Shown one piece after another: positions 30,564-32,029 of a DNA stretch of 32,029 bases. Location: positions 1 through 32,029 of the forward strand of contig DATDMT010000163.1 of NCBI GenBank assembly GCA_036518635.1, written 5' to 3'. The first letter of the stretch is position 1. Every line of letters starts with the position of its first letter. Origin of the DNA: AWTP1-18 sp036518635. Its GTDB lineage: Bacteria > Pseudomonadota > Gammaproteobacteria > Burkholderiales > Rhodocyclaceae. Made by a program: the position numbers and the translations under genes. The notes beneath the pieces are model-generated. The model saw only the letters and a list, made by a program, of their open reading frames with translations, searched no databases and was not told the origin of the DNA.

Positions 30564-32029
30564 ACAAGAAAACCAAACTTCCCAAACTATCTTCCATTCG
30601 TCGTGCCGACCCGTTCCTGGAGCGGGAATTGGAGAACTACGAACACCCGCTGCCGAGCCGCGAATACGTGTTGCAGATCCTCGGCGAACAGGAGGGCGTG
30701 CCGGTCTCCTTTGACCGTCTATGCGAGCTGCTGGGGGTACAGGAATTTGAACGGGAAACCTTTCAGCGCCGCCTCGGTGCCATGGCGCGCGATGCGCAGC
30801 TACTGCAGAACCGGCGCAACGACTGGCTGATCCCGAAAAAGGCCGACCTGATCCACGGCAAGGTGCAGGGCCATCCCGATGGCTTTGGCTTCCTGATCCC
30901 GGAAGAGGAGGGCGAGGACATCTTCCTTTCCGCCAAGGAAATGGAAAAAGTTCTGCATGGAGACAAGGCCATCGTCCGCGTTGTCGGCATCGACCGCCGC
31001 GGCCGCCCGGAAGGCAAGATTATCGAAGTCACTGAGCGGGCCAACAGCCGGCTGGTGGGACGCATCATCAACGAGCACGGCATCTACTTCGTCGTGCCGG
31101 AAAATAAGCGCATCAGTCAGGACATCCTGATCGCCCCGGGCACGACTGGCGAGCGCAATCCGATCAAGCCGACCGCCGGCCAGGTGGTGATGGTCGAGAT
31201 CATCGAACAGCCGGGTCGCCACTCGCAGCCCATCGGCCGGATCATCGAGGTGCTCGGCAACTACGCCGATCCGGGCATGGAAATCGAGATCGCCCTGCGC
31301 AAGCACGAGCTGCCCTTCGAATTCTCCAATGAGGCACTGGCCCAGGCCAAGAAGATCCCCGATGCCGTGCGCAAGGTGGACTGGAAGGGTCGCGAGGACA
31401 TCACCCAACTGCCCTTGGTCACCATCGACGGCGAGACCGCTCGCGACTTCGACGACGCGGTGTTCTGTGAGCGCCAGGGCAAGGACGGCAAGGGTGGCTA
31501 TCGCCTGATCGTCGCCATCGCCGACGTCTCCCACTACGTCGGCGCCGGTTCGCCCCTGGATCAGGATGCCTACGACCGCGGCAACTCGGTGTACTTCCCG
31601 CGCCGCGTCATTCCGATGCTGCCGGAGAAGCTCTCCAACGGCCTCTGCTCGCTCAACCCGCAGGTGGAGCGGCTGTGCATGGTCTGCGACATGGGCATCG
31701 CCGCCAATGGCGTGATCAAGCACTACCGCTTCTATCCGGCGGTGATGTATTCCCATGCCCGCCTGACCTACACCGAGGTGGCCGCCGCGATCTACGACAA
31801 GGACCCGGCGACGCGCGAAAAGCTCGCTAACCTGCTGCCCCAGCTAGAATCCCTCGACGCCATCTACCGTCTGCTGGCGGCGGTGCGTAGCAAGCGCGGC
31901 GCCATCGACTTCGACACCACCGAGACGCGGATGGTGTTCGACGACAACGGCAAGATCGCCGCCATCGAACCCTACGAGCGCAACGAGGCCCACCGGGTGA
32001 TCGAGGAATGCATGCTGGCGGCCAACGTC
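30557..32029 (+). CDS. rnr: Ribonuclease R (5' part)
   Basis: Processive 3'-5' exoribonuclease able to degrade structured RNA; acts in RNA quality control, trans-translation and cold response. 491 codons are visible and the gene runs off the right edge. The N-terminal helix-turn-helix is SREYVLQILGEQEGVPVSFD and onward. Cold-shock-type domains follow (DGFGFLIPEEEGEDIFL). The RNB catalytic domain begins near residue 285 with the metal ligands D291, D297, D299 and D300 (IDGETARDFDDAV). The C-terminal S1 domain is outside the window. The start is TTG at 30557, because no ATG or GTG lies near the conserved N-terminus; AAGGAAA is upstream, followed by an A8 run. Confidence 0.94.
   Translation, partial: MSNKKTKLPKLSSIRRADPFLERELENYEHPLPSREYVLQILGEQEGVPVSFDRLCELLGVQEFERETFQRRLGAMARDAQLLQNRRNDWLIPKKADLIHGKVQGHPDGFGFLIPEEEGEDIFLSAKEMEKVLHGDKAIVRVVGIDRRGRPEGKIIEVTERANSRLVGRIINEHGIYFVVPENKRISQDILIAPGTTGERNPIKPTAGQVVMVEIIEQPGRHSQPIGRIIEVLGNYADPGMEIEIALRKHELPFEFSNEALAQAKKIPDAVRKVDWKGREDITQLPLVTIDGETARDFDDAVFCERQGKDGKGGYRLIVAIADVSHYVGAGSPLDQDAYDRGNSVYFPRRVIPMLPEKLSNGLCSLNPQVERLCMVCDMGIAANGVIKHYRFYPAVMYSHARLTYTEVAAAIYDKDPATREKLANLLPQLESLDAIYRLLAAVRSKRGAIDFDTTETRMVFDDNGKIAAIEPYERNEAHRVIEECMLAANV

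Overview
The window is a compact, GC-rich bacterial chromosome segment. Nearly all of it is housekeeping genes in short, tightly spaced operons. Gene content and order point to a betaproteobacterium, probably near the Rhodocyclales. The pointers are petABC followed by sspA-sspB, a bamC/metallo-hydrolase pair, msrB-yciB-yciI-ppiC, rpsF-priB-rpsR-rplI followed by rnr, a DUF2863-type protein, and a PVWY-type Qo motif in cytochrome b. This assignment is inferred from family knowledge, not from a search. No phage, insertion sequence, CRISPR array or defence cassette was seen.

Layout. 1-641 is the 3' part of rpoS. Facing it with no gap is a four-gene minus-strand operon, moxR-DUF58-tgpA-like-mltB (5446 to 642). 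Divergent from it is a histone-deacetylase-family amidohydrolase (5497-6420), then bamC and a WalJ-like metallo-beta-lactamase-fold hydrolase (6478-8401) and a shared terminator. 8478-11931 is all minus strand: a tiny Ala/Pro-rich lipoprotein, an MtfA-type metallopeptidase, then msrB-yciB-yciI-ppiC in transcription order. dadA (12023) is divergent from msrB. 13268-13452 holds an interspersed repeat. A DUF2863-type gene and a DUF47-pit phosphate transport operon diverge around 14.7 kb, and a Cys-cluster protein overlaps pit. The SRP RNA gene ffs lies before dnaX-ybaB-recR and a class III CoA-transferase. petABC (cytochrome bc1), sspA and sspB follow to 24751. 24761-28637 is minus strand: an HDOD protein, tRNA-Arg(CCU), a five-fold 36-residue repeat protein and a GAF-GAF-PAS adenylate cyclase. 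The rpsF operon, tRNA-Leu(CAG) on the minus strand, and the 5' part of rnr close the window.

Most of the window is ordinary conserved biology. The part that looks least described is the signalling block at 27.7-24.8 kb. A tRNA-Arg gene sits 25 nt upstream of a GTG-started coiled-coil protein built of 36-residue repeats. That gene is followed, 10 bp on, by a cyclase whose second GAF domain carries a complete NKFDE-type cyclic-nucleotide-binding motif. Other points worth checking are two strong RNA hairpins flanking sspA, one of them abutting the sspB start codon. A near-consensus tRNA-Leu promoter has its -35 box over the TTG start of rnr on the other strand. priB probably starts at a CTG codon. 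The -10 sequence TAGAAT recurs upstream of several genes here.
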